NCBI GenBank assembly: GCA_004293365.1
Contig: RDYN01000119.1
Coordinates: 1 to 39,185, forward strand
From: Oscillatoriales cyanobacterium
Lineage (GTDB): Bacteria > Cyanobacteriota > Cyanobacteriia > Cyanobacteriales > Microcoleaceae
Direction: 5' to 3'
Length of the DNA: 39,185 nt
A program made the translations under genes and the position numbers. A model generated the notes under the pieces. The model saw nothing but the letters and a program-made list of their open reading frames with translations, did no database searches and was not told the DNA's origin. Shown here one piece after another: positions 7,250 to 16,896 of the stretch (positions are counted from its first letter, which is position 1; each line of letters starts with the position of its first letter).

Positions 7250-8419
7250 TTAAGCAGATATAGGCAGAGCTTCCACACTACCAATATAGCTAGTAGTTGT
7301 TATGGGTGGAGAAGTCGGATTAGCAATCAAATAACCTTGGACAAAAGTTGCACCCCGTTCCCGTATCCAATCGAACTCCTCCAAACTTTCCACACCTTCA
7401 GCAACTGTTTTAATCTCTAATTGAGCGGCCACTTCTAAGATTTTTTCAGTAATTAGTGCTTTATAAGAATCTTGATGGACGTTCCGAATTAATTGCATAT
7501 CCAACTTCAGAAAATCAGGACGCAGTTGGTGCATCAAATTTAAATTAGAAGAACCGCTGCCAAAATCATCCATTGCAATTAAAAATCCCGCTTCTCGGTA
7601 AAACCTGAGAATCTTAATCAAGTGATCCATATCAGGAGGGTGTTGAGATTCCGCTACTTCAAAAACAATATTGCTGTGAGGAATTCCCGATTCATCAATA
7701 GCCTGCACCGTCATTCGCAGACACGTAGCCGGATCGTAAACAGAAGTAGGAGAAAAATTAATAAAAAGCAGTTCTTTGATACCGTACACTTTGGCTTCGC
7801 GAATAGCACGAGTTCGGGCTAAAGCATCTAGTTGAAAAATTATACCTGCTGATTCTGCTTGGGCAAAAATCCGACCCGGAGGAATTAAGTTTCCTTGCTC
7901 GTCAATTCCTCGGAGTAGCGCTTCGTGGGCAAAAATTTTAGAAGTGTCTGAGGTATGAACAATCGGCTGAAAATGTGTAGTAATGCGTTCTTCTGACAAT
8001 AAATCTAACAGCCAATTCGACTGGCTGAAGTTAATAAAAGAGTCTAAGGAAGTGCTGCGATAAAAATCGCTAAGTTTCGGCTGTTCAACTTCGCGCATCC
8101 ACAAAACTTTTGTCTCTTTCAACTCTTGACTTGTCAGCGCGGATGATGCTAGAGTGCTAAACTTTTCTTTGGCTATTTCCTCAAGCACAATGTACAAACA
8201 CTTGCTCTCTTCTAAAACCCGGAATTCAAGTTTTGCCTTGGTCAGTGCAGAAATAATCTTGTTCAAAGTGTGCGATACTGGAAACCACAGGTATAAACCT
8301 CCGGTGCCCTCTATTTTTTCGGGTACTGTTTCGCAGCGAGAGCAGGAGCCGAAGGCTTTGCCACTTCTTTGCACTAGAATATCCTCCGATTTTTGGGTTA
8401 ATTTTAAAACTGCTCGCAA
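7250..8419 (-). CDS. EAL-domain cyclic-di-GMP phosphodiesterase
   Basis: A 389-residue protein with an EAL domain at about 145-370 that hydrolyses c-di-GMP. Catalytic and metal residues are all in place: E166 in EALLR, N221 in FINFSP, E254 in FEVAES, D284-D285 in DDFGSGSSNL, K305 in DFLKLD, E341 in VAEGVE and Q361 in VQGY. The N-terminal 140 residues form no domain I can name but carry a CSRC pair (26-29). No GGDEF domain and no membrane segment are present, so it is a soluble, stand-alone phosphodiesterase. In cyanobacteria such enzymes affect motility and aggregation; the specific role here is unknown. Confidence 0.92.
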   Translation of the reverse strand: MRAVLKLTQKSEDILVQRSGKAFGSCSRCETVPEKIEGTGGLYLWFPVSHTLNKIISALTKAKLEFRVLEESKCLYIVLEEIAKEKFSTLASSALTSQELKETKVLWMREVEQPKLSDFYRSTSLDSFINFSQSNWLLDLLSEERITTHFQPIVHTSDTSKIFAHEALLRGIDEQGNLIPPGRIFAQAESAGIIFQLDALARTRAIREAKVYGIKELLFINFSPTSVYDPATCLRMTVQAIDESGIPHSNIVFEVAESQHPPDMDHLIKILRFYREAGFLIAMDDFGSGSSNLNLMHQLRPDFLKLDMQLIRNVHQDSYKALITEKILEVAAQLEIKTVAEGVESLEEFDWIRERGATFVQGYLIANPTSPPITTTSYIGSVEALPISA

Positions 8420-8863
8420 TTAATCTTTATTTTAAGCTAATTCAGCTATTAATACATCTATCTCAAGATGTAAATGTTGAGAAACTTTTATTTAAGAAAT
8501 ATTTCAGTATTTTTACTTGCTTGTGGTGTCGTACCTGGGCAAAATTTCTCAGCATTGAACAAATACGTGTAATTAAACACAATCCCAAATCCCCACAGAG
8601 TGAGAAGACAAAGACTTGCTCTCTACTCTCTACTGCTGCTCTGAATTCTTGACGCCTTATTCTCTAATTGCTTTTGCAAAAACAGCGGCTACAGTTGATT
8701 TTTTGGCAAAGGGAAATTAACACGCCCGTGAAGCGCAGCTATCCCGACCGGATTCGCCCGATCGACAATTTGTACCGCACCACAAATAAAGACAGCCGGA
8801 CGATCGCCCAAAACAACTAACAACAAACTCACTTGCTGGGGAATATCCAATTTAATTTAACAA
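8420..8863. other. Intergenic region before tRNA-Pro; possible gene remnant
   Basis: No intact gene is visible. On the minus strand about 8689-8850 reads openly (PQQVSLLLVVLGDRPAVFI, then CGAVQIVDRANPVG) to a TAG at 8689-8691, but it lacks a start codon with a ribosome binding site. It may be the 3' end of a lost gene. Confidence 0.3.
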
Positions 8864-8937
8864 TCGGGATGACAGGATTTGAACCTGCGACCCCCTCGTC
8901 CCGAACGAGGTGCGCTACCAAGCTGCGCTACATCCCG
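8864..8937 (-). tRNA. tRNA-Pro (anticodon CGG)
   Basis: Read on the minus strand, a full cloverleaf forms: acceptor CGGGATG/CATCCCG, D stem GCGC/GCGC with AGCTTGGTA loop, anticodon stem CCTCG/CGAGG around loop TTCGGGA (anticodon CGG), T arm GCAGG-TTCAAAT-CCTGT and discriminator A. The 3' CCA is not encoded. Confidence 0.95.
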
Positions 8938-9034
8938 AATTTAATCAATAGATTTTTAGGATATCACATTTAAGTCAAAACTTAGCAACCTCCTATATAA
9001 TGTTTGGTAAAACATTACTCAGGCGGAGACAGGC

Positions 9035-9904
9035 GTGACAGTTAAGCCCCAGTGGTTGCGAGTAAAAGCCCCCCAGTGGGAGCGCGTCGGCAACGTCAAA
9101 GAAATTTTGCGGGATTTATCCCTGAATACGGTTTGCGAAGAGGCTTCGTGTCCGAACATCGGCGAATGCTTCAACGCAGGTACTGCGACATTTTTGATTA
9201 TGGGCCCGGCTTGTACCCGCGCCTGTCCTTACTGCGATATCGATTTTGAGAAAAAGCCCCAAGCTTTAGATCCGACGGAGCCCGAAAGATTGGCGCAGGC
9301 GGTGCAGCGACTGAAACTCAATCACGTTGTAATTACTTCTGTTAACCGCGATGATTTGCCCGATGGGGGCGCGTCTCAGTTTGTCGAGTGCATTCAAGCT
9401 GTACGATCGACAATGCCCGATACAACTATAGAAGTTCTGATTCCCGACTTGTGCGGCAACTGGCAAGCTTTAGAAATTATTCTCGCAGCTAAGCCCGAGG
9501 TACTCAACCACAATACCGAAACCGTAAAGCGACTTTACCGCAAGGTGCGGCCGCAAGGAAAGTACGATCGCACCCTAGAACTCTTACAGCGCAGCCGCGA
9601 CATCGCACCGTCCGTTTACACCAAATCCGGTATCATGGTAGGACTCGGAGAAACAGATGCCGAAATTCGGGAGGCGATGCAGGACTTGCGGGCTGTTGGC
9701 TGCGATATTTTGACAGTTGGACAGTACCTGCAACCGACTCAAAAGCACTTGAACGTTGAAAATTTTGTGCCGCCGGAACAGTTTGATGCTTGGAGAGAGT
9801 TTGGCGAATCTTTGGGATTCTTGCAAGTTGTCGCTTCTCCCTTAACTCGCAGTTCCTATCACGCCGAACAGGTGAGGGAATTGATGAAACTTTACCCGCG
9901 CTAG
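9035..9904 (+). CDS. lipA: Lipoyl synthase (radical SAM)
   Basis: A 289-residue radical-SAM enzyme that inserts two sulfurs into octanoyl groups on lipoyl domains. The auxiliary cluster cysteines C34, C39 and C45 ([12 protein letters not shown]) and the SAM-cluster motif C60-x3-C64-x2-C67 (CTRACPYC) are present, with the C-terminal RSSYHA motif carrying the serine ligand. Length is normal. Start is GTG at 9035, preceded by a GGCGGAGACAGGC leader with GGAG. Cyanobacteria often have two lipA paralogs; this window cannot tell which one this is. Confidence 0.95.
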   Translation: MTVKPQWLRVKAPQWERVGNVKEILRDLSLNTVCEEASCPNIGECFNAGTATFLIMGPACTRACPYCDIDFEKKPQALDPTEPERLAQAVQRLKLNHVVITSVNRDDLPDGGASQFVECIQAVRSTMPDTTIEVLIPDLCGNWQALEIILAAKPEVLNHNTETVKRLYRKVRPQGKYDRTLELLQRSRDIAPSVYTKSGIMVGLGETDAEIREAMQDLRAVGCDILTVGQYLQPTQKHLNVENFVPPEQFDAWREFGESLGFLQVVASPLTRSSYHAEQVRELMKLYPR

Positions 9905-10923
9905 CAATTTTCCTTTGAGTTAACTTGCGTGGGAGAGAATCATTCTCAATCAGACTCGATCGGGTAACAACTTAAGCCGCAGGTGGCCTTGGTCCATCAG
10001 CAATTATACTTAGAGCATACTCAAATTTTGGGTGAAAAACTGAGATTTAGGCGATCCTCTTCGATGGCTTCGCTAACATCCGGAGGGCCATATTTATGCC
10101 CACTTACCCCCGCGAATTTTTCACTACTCTCAAAACCAGTTTTTTAAGTAATCTTACTGATTGACAAATTCAACGCCAGTTTGAACTTTTCAGCGATCGG
10201 GTAACAGCGAGGAAAAACCTACGCTTTCTGTTCCAGCGGGAGTGCAAAAGACCCGGTTTTTGATGCTGTTCCTATTCGATGAAGTTAAGTGGGAAGCCCC
10301 AGCGAACAGCAAAAAAGCTCTAGATCGATCGCGCTATCACACTCGCAAGCTACGCCAAATACATCGAGAAACCGGGTTTGTTCCTCTAATTTCTGGGTTT
10401 AAATGCAGAATTTTTGTCAGGAAACCCGGTTTTCCCCTTAACCGCCAACTCGATAAGGGAGACTCTAAAAACTATGAAGCTCATATGGTGCAAAGGATTA
10501 AGCTTCCTCTGAGCTGTGGGGTATTGAATCTAGAGCGCCGAATTATATAAAGTTTTATTAAAAAATTCCCTATTTTTCCGAAGTGATCGGGAACCAGGTT
10601 ATTGGTGATGAAGATTAACTTAACTTCTGACCTTGGTCACTTGTTTGTAGCCAGTCTCTATCTATACTAGCTATATAAACAAAGAAGTACAACGCACTTT
10701 TCGGGGCTTCAAACTGTTACATCAGAAAGTTCTTAGCGTTTTCCCGAATCTTGGTAAAACAAGTGGGGCAGCCAAAGTTCGATCTCTCCAACAGCACAAA
10801 AGTCAGAAAAGTTAGTAAAGAAACAAACAGCGGTGATGCTTCGTCTTAAAAAAGCGGGCATCATAATTATAAATAACCGCTAAGCGTAGCATCTTTTCAC
10901 CCGGAGCAATTGAGAAAATCACT
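9905..10923. other. Long leader/intergenic region upstream of sigA
   Basis: About 1 kb without a credible gene. A 102-codon frame at 10242-10550 is built from AACCCGGTTT-type repeats (about 10369-10381 and 10420-10434) and looks accidental. The last 300 bases carry a promoter candidate, so the sigA transcript probably has a leader of about 250 nt. Confidence 0.5.
10641..10668 (+). promoter_or_regulatory. Candidate sigA promoter
   Basis: TTGTTT (10641-10646) and TATACT (10663-10668) are separated by 16 bp, a fair match to a cyanobacterial type-1 promoter. It would give a leader of roughly 250 nt. Sequence prediction only. Confidence 0.35.
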
Positions 10924-12192
10924 ATGCCAGCCACCTCTTTTTACGCTGAAGCTGAATTCGACGAACAACTGCGAGTCAATCCCTTGCAAGATGTAGATGT
11001 GTTGGATGAAGATGCTGAAGAAGCTGGAGACGAACCCATCGACCAAGACTCAGCAGAGACTGAAGATGCAGACACAGCATCCAAATTGCAAAAAAATGCT
11101 AGCCGCCGCACTACAGATTTAGTGCGCCTGTACTTACAGGAAATCGGTCGGGTGCGTCTCTTGGGTAGAGACGAAGAAGTCTCAGAAGCTCAAAAAGTTC
11201 AGCGCTATATCAAATTGCTGGAATTGCGGAATACCGTCGCTTCCCAGGAAGAAGGGCTGATTCAAAGCTTCGTGCATTTAATTGAAGTGCGCGATCGCCT
11301 GTCTGCACAATTGGGACACAAGCCTTCCCTGGAACGCTGGGCATTAACCGCCGGCGTTAGTGACGTGCCAGAACTCAAGCGAATTATGTCCGAAGGGAAG
11401 CGCCAGTGGGCAGAATTGGCCGAGATGACGGTGGAGGCGATCGAAAGAATTCAAGCTGAAGGCGTCGAAGCTAAAGACCACATGATTAAGGCGAACTTGC
11501 GCCTCGTGGTTTCGGTGGCCAAAAAATATCAAAATCGCGGTTTAGAATTGCTCGATTTAATACAAGAAGGTACTCTCGGACTGGAACGAGCTGTCGAAAA
11601 GTTCGACCCGACACGGGGCTATCGGTTTAGCACCTACGCCTACTGGTGGATTCGCCAGGGAATCACGCGGGCGATCGCAACTCAAAGCCGCACTATCCGC
11701 CTTCCCGTCCACATCACCGAAAAACTTAACAAAATCAAGAAAGCCCAGCGCAAAATTTCTCAAGAAAAAGGTCGCACAGCTACGATCGAAGATATCGGCG
11801 TCGAATTGGACATGACTGCCACTCAAGTTCGAGAAGTATTGCTGCGAGTTCCCCGCTCTGTTTCTCTGGAAACTAAAGTGGGCAATGAAAAAGATACAGA
11901 GTTGGGCGACTTGCTCGAAACCGACAGCATCTCGCCAGAAGAAATGCTGATGCGAGAAGCTCTGCACCGCGACTTGCAACAACTCCTGGCAGATTTGACC
12001 AGTCGCGAACGAGATGTCATTCTGATGCGCTTTGGTTTGGGCGACGGACACCCCTACTCCTTGGCAGAAATCGGTCGCGCTCTCGATTTGTCCCGCGAGC
12101 GAGTCCGCCAAATTGAAGCCAAAGCTTTGCAAAAACTCCGCCAACCCAAGCGTCGCAACCGCGTGCGCGACTATCTGGAGTCTCTGACTTAA
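10924..12192 (+). CDS. sigA: Principal RNA polymerase sigma factor SigA (group 1 sigma-70)
   Basis: A 422-residue sigma-70 factor. An acidic N-terminus (10-55) precedes region 1.2 (TTDLVRLYLQEIGRVRLLGR, 63-82), region 2 (about 184-254, with LRLVVSVAKKYQNRGLELL and the -10 recognition stretch AYWWIRQGITRAIATQSRTI), region 3 and region 4, with the -35 helix-turn-helix SLAEIGRALDLSRERVRQIE near 379-398. Length and the acidic N-terminal part fit the essential SigA rather than shorter group 2 factors, but a group 2 paralog cannot be fully excluded. Confidence 0.92.
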   Translation: MPATSFYAEAEFDEQLRVNPLQDVDVLDEDAEEAGDEPIDQDSAETEDADTASKLQKNASRRTTDLVRLYLQEIGRVRLLGRDEEVSEAQKVQRYIKLLELRNTVASQEEGLIQSFVHLIEVRDRLSAQLGHKPSLERWALTAGVSDVPELKRIMSEGKRQWAELAEMTVEAIERIQAEGVEAKDHMIKANLRLVVSVAKKYQNRGLELLDLIQEGTLGLERAVEKFDPTRGYRFSTYAYWWIRQGITRAIATQSRTIRLPVHITEKLNKIKKAQRKISQEKGRTATIEDIGVELDMTATQVREVLLRVPRSVSLETKVGNEKDTELGDLLETDSISPEEMLMREALHRDLQQLLADLTSRERDVILMRFGLGDGHPYSLAEIGRALDLSRERVRQIEAKALQKLRQPKRRNRVRDYLESLT

Positions 12193-12225
12193 ATTAGCTG
12201 GTGTGCATTTACTGACAAATAGGGT

Positions 12226-12411
12226 TTAAAGCCTCGTCCTTATAGGACGGCTTTCATCATTGGCTATGTATTGTTGATGTGCCAGATCTAAAAATCCGGT
12301 TTCTACCCTATAATCCCAAAACAATCCTAGAGGTTGAGGCATCAACCTAGGATGCTCGGCAATATCAGACAAGCTATGCTTGCTTTGTCTGTTTAAATCC
12401 AGAATACCCAT
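12226..12411 (-). CDS. Possible small hypothetical protein
   Basis: A 61-residue frame whose middle (HPRLMPQPLGLFWDYRVETG) has protein-like composition. AGGA directly abuts the ATG, which is closer than usual for a ribosome binding site. It lies opposite the sigA terminator. No family recognised; may be spurious. Confidence 0.25.
   Translation of the reverse strand: MGILDLNRQSKHSLSDIAEHPRLMPQPLGLFWDYRVETGFLDLAHQQYIANDESRPIRTRL
12228..12258 (+). terminator. Terminator downstream of sigA
   Basis: AAAGCC (12228-12233) plus GTCC pair with GGAC plus GGCTTT (12249-12254) around a TTATA loop, 36 bp after the sigA stop. The T-run is short. Confidence 0.5.
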
Positions 12412-12686
12412 TCCTCAAGGTTCGGGAGTATGTCAATGTATGGGTAATGTCCGTTTCTGGATCTAGGTAGAAGGCAGAAGACAGAAAGTAGAAAGCAGAA
12501 GTAATAATTTTTACTTCAACATTATTTCTCTGTCCTCTGTCTGAGGCTTTATGGTATGTGTGCCGTCAAAAATTATCAAAAATTCAATTTTTATCCCAAG
12601 CTTTTTTCAATAAGCTCCAATATTTGCAAAATATCTCGATCGTTGTGTATGATTGTCAATAGGCAGACTTTCTTGAGAGGGTCACT

Positions 12687-13214
12687 ATGGCACTTTACAC
12701 CGCGTCCTCATTCAAATCCGAACTCAATGACAAAGGCTGGCGGATGACTCCCCAACGGGAAACCATCTTGCACGTGTTTCAGAACCTCCCCAAGGGCAAT
12801 CACCTGAGTGCGGAGGATTTGTACACTTTGTTAAAAAATCGGGGCGAAAACATTAGCTTGTCCACCATTTACCGAACTTTAAAGTTAATGGCAAGGATGA
12901 GCCTGCTCCGCGAACTCGAACTAGCCGAAGGTCACAAACACTATGAAATAAACCAGCCTTACCCGCACCACCACCACCATCTAGTCTGCGTTCAGTGCAA
13001 CAGAACGATCGAATTTAACAACGATTCGATTTTGAAAATTGGCATGAAACAAGCTGAAAAGTCTGGACTCCACCTGCTAGACTGCCAGTTAACGATTCAT
13101 ACGGTGTGCCATGAAGCTTTGCGAATGGGATGGCCGTCTTTGGTTTCCAGTAATTGGTCTTGTCCGAGGTCGATCGCCCAAAATGGCAGCACCCCCCCAG
13201 ATGCAATCGAGTGA
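12687..13214 (+). CDS. fur: Fur-family iron-responsive repressor
   Basis: A 175-residue Fur protein closest in motifs to cyanobacterial FurA. The N-terminal winged helix (about 1-85) has GWRMTPQRETILHVF and LSTIYRTLKLMARM. The dimerisation/metal half carries the His-rich stretch PHHHHHLVC (H94-H98), C101-x2-C104 and C133/C141 in LDCQLTIHTVCHEA. The second pair is not a CxxC, as in FurA. FurA represses iron uptake and photosynthesis-linked genes when Fe2+ is bound. A C-terminal extension of about 30 residues goes beyond the usual FurA length. Preceded by GAGAGGGTC about 5-13 bases before the ATG. Confidence 0.9.
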   Translation: MALYTASSFKSELNDKGWRMTPQRETILHVFQNLPKGNHLSAEDLYTLLKNRGENISLSTIYRTLKLMARMSLLRELELAEGHKHYEINQPYPHHHHHLVCVQCNRTIEFNNDSILKIGMKQAEKSGLHLLDCQLTIHTVCHEALRMGWPSLVSSNWSCPRSIAQNGSTPPDAIE

Positions 13215-13335
13215 ATATACACTACTTTCGCATTTCAAGTACGGCTTGTTACAATTTTTAGCAAAAATTTTCGGCGCAAGTGCGATCGCACTAACGCCGA
13301 AACTTGGTTTATTAGACATCTCCAATAATTATTGT

Positions 13336-13358
13336 GGAACAGGCATCCTGCCTGTTCC
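13336..13358. repeat. GGAACAGGCATCCTGCCTGTTCC palindrome family
   Basis: A 10-bp inverted repeat (GGAACAGGCA / TGCCTGTTCC). Related palindromes occur at 25338-25356 and, within a coding frame, at 38096-38118. Confidence 0.65.
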
Positions 13359-13462
13359 AGACTTGCTTTCCTGGAGAGGTCTATTAGCGAAAATACCTCA
13401 TTTCAGGAATCAGTCGGAGACCAAAAACCGATTTTTTTGATGTATCCTCCGCAAGTTGGGTG

Positions 13463-15043
13463 CTAAAAAGTTTGGCTCAACAAATCGTCCCTGCTCACCC
13501 CGTGACTACGCACAGCTCGATCGAGAGTGTCTTTAGTCGGAGGATCAAAAACTCCGCTAATTGAGCCTGTGTAAAAGCCGAACTCTTGCAACCGCGTTTG
13601 TAATTGCTGAATGCTCGATCGAGAATTGACACTGCTAATCGGCACAGCAGGAACAGTAACTCGCCCAGCTAACCCGTTTTGGATTGCGGCCAAAGTTGCC
13701 GGAGTGGCAATACCTGTAGCCGGGGACAAATTGCGCTCGCGTTGAAAGGACAGCACCGCCCACTCAGTCTCGGCTCCAAATACTCCATTCACTCTTGCGG
13801 GGTTTTTGCCCAGAGTTCTGAGCGCAGACTGAAGCTGTCGGACACCAGGCCCAGTATCCCCCCGCTGCAGATTAGTTGCGACGGGCTGCTGCGGCTTTGC
13901 GGCCTGCCTGTTGCCTTGTCTCAAAGCCGATCGAGTGCTGCGATCTACTGTACCAGTCCCGGACAGCCCGCTATCTCTCTGAAACCGGATCAAAGCTTGT
14001 TGAGTTGGTCGATCGAACCAACCGTGAATCTGGCTTCTGTAATAACCCAAGTGTTGCAGCCGCCGCTGCAACAATTCTACTTCTCGGCCTGTGTCGCCCA
14101 ACTCCAGAAAATCTCCAGCATTATTACTCTGCTCCTCATTCTCTCCTGGATATAAAGTAATTTCAGCTTCCCTCATCTGGGCATCTATCGCCTTCAAAGT
14201 AGCAGTGTCAGCGCAGCCGTCAGAAACCAGATTGAAATCTTGCTGAAAACGAGTCACTGCATAGAGAGTGCGTTCGCGAAACTTCCCATCAATGCCGCCC
14301 TCAAAATAGCCTAAAGCTTTTAACTGCCGCTGGATCAAGTCTACCGTCGCCCCTCTGTCGCCGAACCGCAGCCCCTTGCAACCGCCATTTTCCGAAATAT
14401 CAGGAGGAGTAACGGGGGGAGTTGGCCTGGTGGAAGCAAACAGCAAGGCTAAAGTTTGCCTGTCAGCCACTCCAGTCACCCGCAGTCGATTAATGCGCTG
14501 GAAGTATCTCACCGCATTGAGAGTAATTTCGCGAAAACTCCCTGTGGGATGCGTCTTGAAGTAGCCTAGCTGTTTCAACCTGCGCTGGAGAGCGGTAACA
14601 TCTGCACCCGAGTCTCCATAACGCAGCTCGCTATAGCTATAGTTTGTATAAGTAGTTTGAAAAGGTCGATCGTCCCCGTCTAAACTGTTGAGTGCTATCA
14701 CCGTAGATCGATCGGGTCTACCAGTCAGCGACAGTTGATAGTCTCGTTGAAAGTTAGTCAGAGCTTGTTTTGTTACCGGGCCGAGCTGACCGGTAGAAGC
14801 TCTGGAAAAATAGCCAAGATCCCGCAATCTGTCTTGAACAGAGCGCAAATTGGGATTTCCCGGATCTATTTGAGCAAAAGCCGAACCGGCTGCACTCAAA
14901 ACCGACACCATCAAAGCCAGAGACAGCAAACGGACATAAGTCTGAGTCGATAGGTTTTGCCACTTGGGTGTATCAAAAATGTCCGACTCTTGTGGGGGTG
15001 CTTCGCAAACAAGAGCAAGTTCGAGGTAGGCGAGGGATTCCAT
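13463..15043 (-). CDS. Multi-domain peptidoglycan-binding protein (six PGBD repeats)
   Basis: A 526-residue secreted protein. After a polar N-terminus, a hydrophobic segment at about 38-58 ending in SAAGSAFA serves as signal sequence. Six PG_binding_1 domains follow (near 65-120, 140-195, 225-285, 310-365, 390-445, 470-515), each with the RLRxLGYF and TxxAVxxFQ pattern (LRDLGYFS, LKQLGYFK, LKALGYFE, LQHLGYYR, LRTLGKNP, LQEFGFYT). No catalytic domain is present, so it is a cell-wall-binding or scaffold protein. Transcribed leftward alone; the neighbours give no pathway. Confidence 0.88.
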   Translation of the reverse strand: MESLAYLELALVCEAPPQESDIFDTPKWQNLSTQTYVRLLSLALMVSVLSAAGSAFAQIDPGNPNLRSVQDRLRDLGYFSRASTGQLGPVTKQALTNFQRDYQLSLTGRPDRSTVIALNSLDGDDRPFQTTYTNYSYSELRYGDSGADVTALQRRLKQLGYFKTHPTGSFREITLNAVRYFQRINRLRVTGVADRQTLALLFASTRPTPPVTPPDISENGGCKGLRFGDRGATVDLIQRQLKALGYFEGGIDGKFRERTLYAVTRFQQDFNLVSDGCADTATLKAIDAQMREAEITLYPGENEEQSNNAGDFLELGDTGREVELLQRRLQHLGYYRSQIHGWFDRPTQQALIRFQRDSGLSGTGTVDRSTRSALRQGNRQAAKPQQPVATNLQRGDTGPGVRQLQSALRTLGKNPARVNGVFGAETEWAVLSFQRERNLSPATGIATPATLAAIQNGLAGRVTVPAVPISSVNSRSSIQQLQTRLQEFGFYTGSISGVFDPPTKDTLDRAVRSHGVSRDDLLSQTF

Positions 15044-15431
15044 AAATTTTTAGTGTGAAATTGTGGCTGTGATGTACGAGCAAACTTAAGCTGAGCTTTG
15101 GGTTGCTCAGGATCTATCAAGACTAAGTTTTACCTGTTTGCGCGAAGCACCCGTGTTTGAAAAAAAAATGCCTTCAAAAATAATTACAGGTAAAAACCAC
15201 GATAGCATCGCTGTTTCTAGAGACGCGACTGTCAGGAAAATAGTTTGCAGCCACATCTTAGCCTTGATGAGGGAAAAATGACCAGTTTTTGGGTATTTTT
15301 GGCTAAAAATTAAATTTTGTATTAGATAAAAATATTAGTTGTGGACGATCGACTAAAAATCCCCACCTTGTTAGTTGCAAACAAGATGGGGATGTTATTG
15401 GTTAACTATTTTCTAAAAATCGGACATTAAC
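15044..15431. other. Intergenic region with terminator, no gene
   Basis: Nothing coding is visible. The region holds a strong hairpin near 15360 that serves the leftward gene at 15432. Confidence 0.5.
15353..15392 (-). terminator. Terminator of the 58-aa membrane protein gene
   Basis: CCCCACCTTGTT pairs with AACAAGATGGGG (one mismatch). On the minus strand the stem is followed by ATTTTTAG, a typical intrinsic terminator about 40 bp after the stop. Confidence 0.7.
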
Positions 15432-15608
15432 TTAGATTAAGCCGAACCGATCGCAAATCACAGCTACTCCCGCTGCAAAAACAGTAATTGCTAACGCTAC
15501 CAGAGGGTTTTGCCCTCTGCTGACTGCAAAAGAAGTGACCACTCCAGCTCCTAAAGCCGCAGTTACAGCAGCAGTCGCCAAATCTCGATCGGGACGTTTG
15601 TCGTACAT
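15432..15608 (-). CDS. Small conserved-type membrane protein
   Basis: From the ATG at 15608 the product is 58 residues: a charged start (MYDKRPDRDL), then two hydrophobic segments (ATAAVTAALGAGVVTSFAVS and PLVALAITVFAAGVAVI). The longer upstream frame (to 15707) is Cys/Ser-rich and unlike a protein start, so the short form is preferred. An intrinsic terminator follows, which supports a real gene. Function unknown. Confidence 0.6.
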   Translation of the reverse strand: MYDKRPDRDLATAAVTAALGAGVVTSFAVSRGQNPLVALAITVFAAGVAVICDRFGLI

Positions 15609-16112
15609 ATTTTTTATGGTTGATAGCTGTAAAGCTGAACACTTAGATATGCGATCAAAGCTACCACTCTTGCCTCTGCTGCGGTGACAAAAGCCTACGC
15701 TTTGCAACTAACCTTAAAATTTTGCTAAAGTTCTTAACATACTCTCATTAATAACATAAGTTAAAATTATGTATTATCGAGTTTTTCTGTTGAGTTTTGG
15801 CTATTGAAACCTTTGCTCTGGTCAGCTTTATGGCAAATTGAGGAGTTTTTCGGGGCGATCGCACGCACAGTGTCAGCGTCTCAGATTGCCTTCCCAAATA
15901 TCCACGACTTGCACAAAAACCAAAGAAACCGGGTTTCTTGACCAAAAACCTAGGCTTTCACCATCAACCCGCGACAAGAAACCCGGTTTCTGAGACTTGG
16001 CAATATCGCAAATAAATTTAACTTGACTTATTTCTATAAATATGTATCTAACAATTTGAGGCAAAAGACAGGAAAAAACGAGGCGTTGGTGAACAACCTG
16101 CTGCGATCGCTC
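15609..16112. other. Intergenic region with AACCCGGTTTCT repeats
   Basis: No supported gene. Two copies of the dispersed palindrome AAGAAACCGGGTTTCTT (15923-15939) and AAGAAACCCGGTTTCT (15976-15991) flank a 36-bp spacer. The open frames here are made of these repeats. Confidence 0.55.
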
Positions 16113-16586
16113 CTATTCGCCTTCAACTTTTTCAGTATTGCCGCCCTTTACCCAACCTTCGCGATTGCCATCCTCAACTCGAATTCGCTGCCACTCTTTG
16201 TCGGGCGAATCTTCCAAAACAACAACTTTTTCCTTGTAACCTACACCGCCAATGCGGTTCGAGTCTCGGTTGCCACTATCCCGGAGAATTAACCCGATCG
16301 GCTGAGTCACCAGAGCTCGGTAAGCTCCCGGTTCCAGGGGTTTCTCAGACGCGGCATCGCTAGGCGCAGCATCGCTAGACGTAGAAACTGGGCTGGCCTT
16401 GGCTGTTGACTTCGCCCCAGCGCCGGCAATCTGTGCTGTTTTGTCGTTGGGAAAAACAGGTCTTTCGGGCACAGTAGTTAGCTTAGCGGCAAAGTAAAGT
16501 GCAGCCGCCACGCTAGCGCCTGCCATCAGCACGATCGCTAGCAGAAAACCCACTAAAAACTTGAAAACGCTATATATACTGTTCAT
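16113..16586 (-). CDS. Membrane-anchored SH3-type protein
   Basis: A 157-residue protein with one N-terminal transmembrane segment (FLVGFLLAIVLMAGASVAAALYF region, about 10-33), an Ala/Ser/Pro-rich linker (about 50-85), and a bacterial SH3-like domain at about 90-150 (LILRDSGNRDSNRIGGV, VVVLEDSPDKEWQRIRV, REGWV). SH3b domains bind peptidoglycan or proteins; the domain is predicted outside the plasma membrane. Transcribed leftward; a heptamer repeat array begins 12 bp upstream of its start. Confidence 0.78.
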   Translation of the reverse strand: MNSIYSVFKFLVGFLLAIVLMAGASVAAALYFAAKLTTVPERPVFPNDKTAQIAGAGAKSTAKASPVSTSSDAAPSDAASEKPLEPGAYRALVTQPIGLILRDSGNRDSNRIGGVGYKEKVVVLEDSPDKEWQRIRVEDGNREGWVKGGNTEKVEGE

Positions 16587-16596
16587 AGGGCGGAAG

Positions 16597-16720
16597 AGTT
16601 GACAGTTGACAGTTGACAGTTGACAGTTGACAGTTGACAGCTTGCGAAAGAGAAAGGTTGACAGTTGACAGTTGACAGTTGACAGTTGACAGCTTGCGAA
16701 AGAGTTGACAGTTGACAGTT
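16597..16720. repeat. TTGACAG heptamer array
   Basis: Three tracts of the 7-bp unit TTGACAG (about 16598-16640, 16657-16692, 16703-16720) are separated by CTTGCGAAAGAG. A second heptamer array, ATCGGGA, follows at about 16766-16798. The 85-codon minus-strand frame here is only the repeat translated. Confidence 0.85.
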
Positions 16721-16896
16721 AACCGAAGGAACAAGGAAGAGTTTACAGTCGATCGAAAGAATAAAGAATCGGGAAAATCGGGAATCGGGAATCGGGAATG
16801 GAGAAATTTGGGCTGGGTGGGATAGACTCTGGGAAGACAACTTTAGATTCGGGTAAATACCGAATACTGAACTATCTGCACAATGTTTGCGATCGA

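Noticed and set aside
10242-10550. 102-codon frame upstream of sigA
   Set aside because: Largely composed of AACCCGGTTT repeats and leader sequence; no family features.
11557-12144. 195-codon frame antisense to sigA
   Set aside because: Lies entirely within the well-supported sigA gene on the other strand.
16583-16840. 85-codon minus-strand frame
   Set aside because: It is the TTGACAG heptamer array translated (repeated CQLSTVN).
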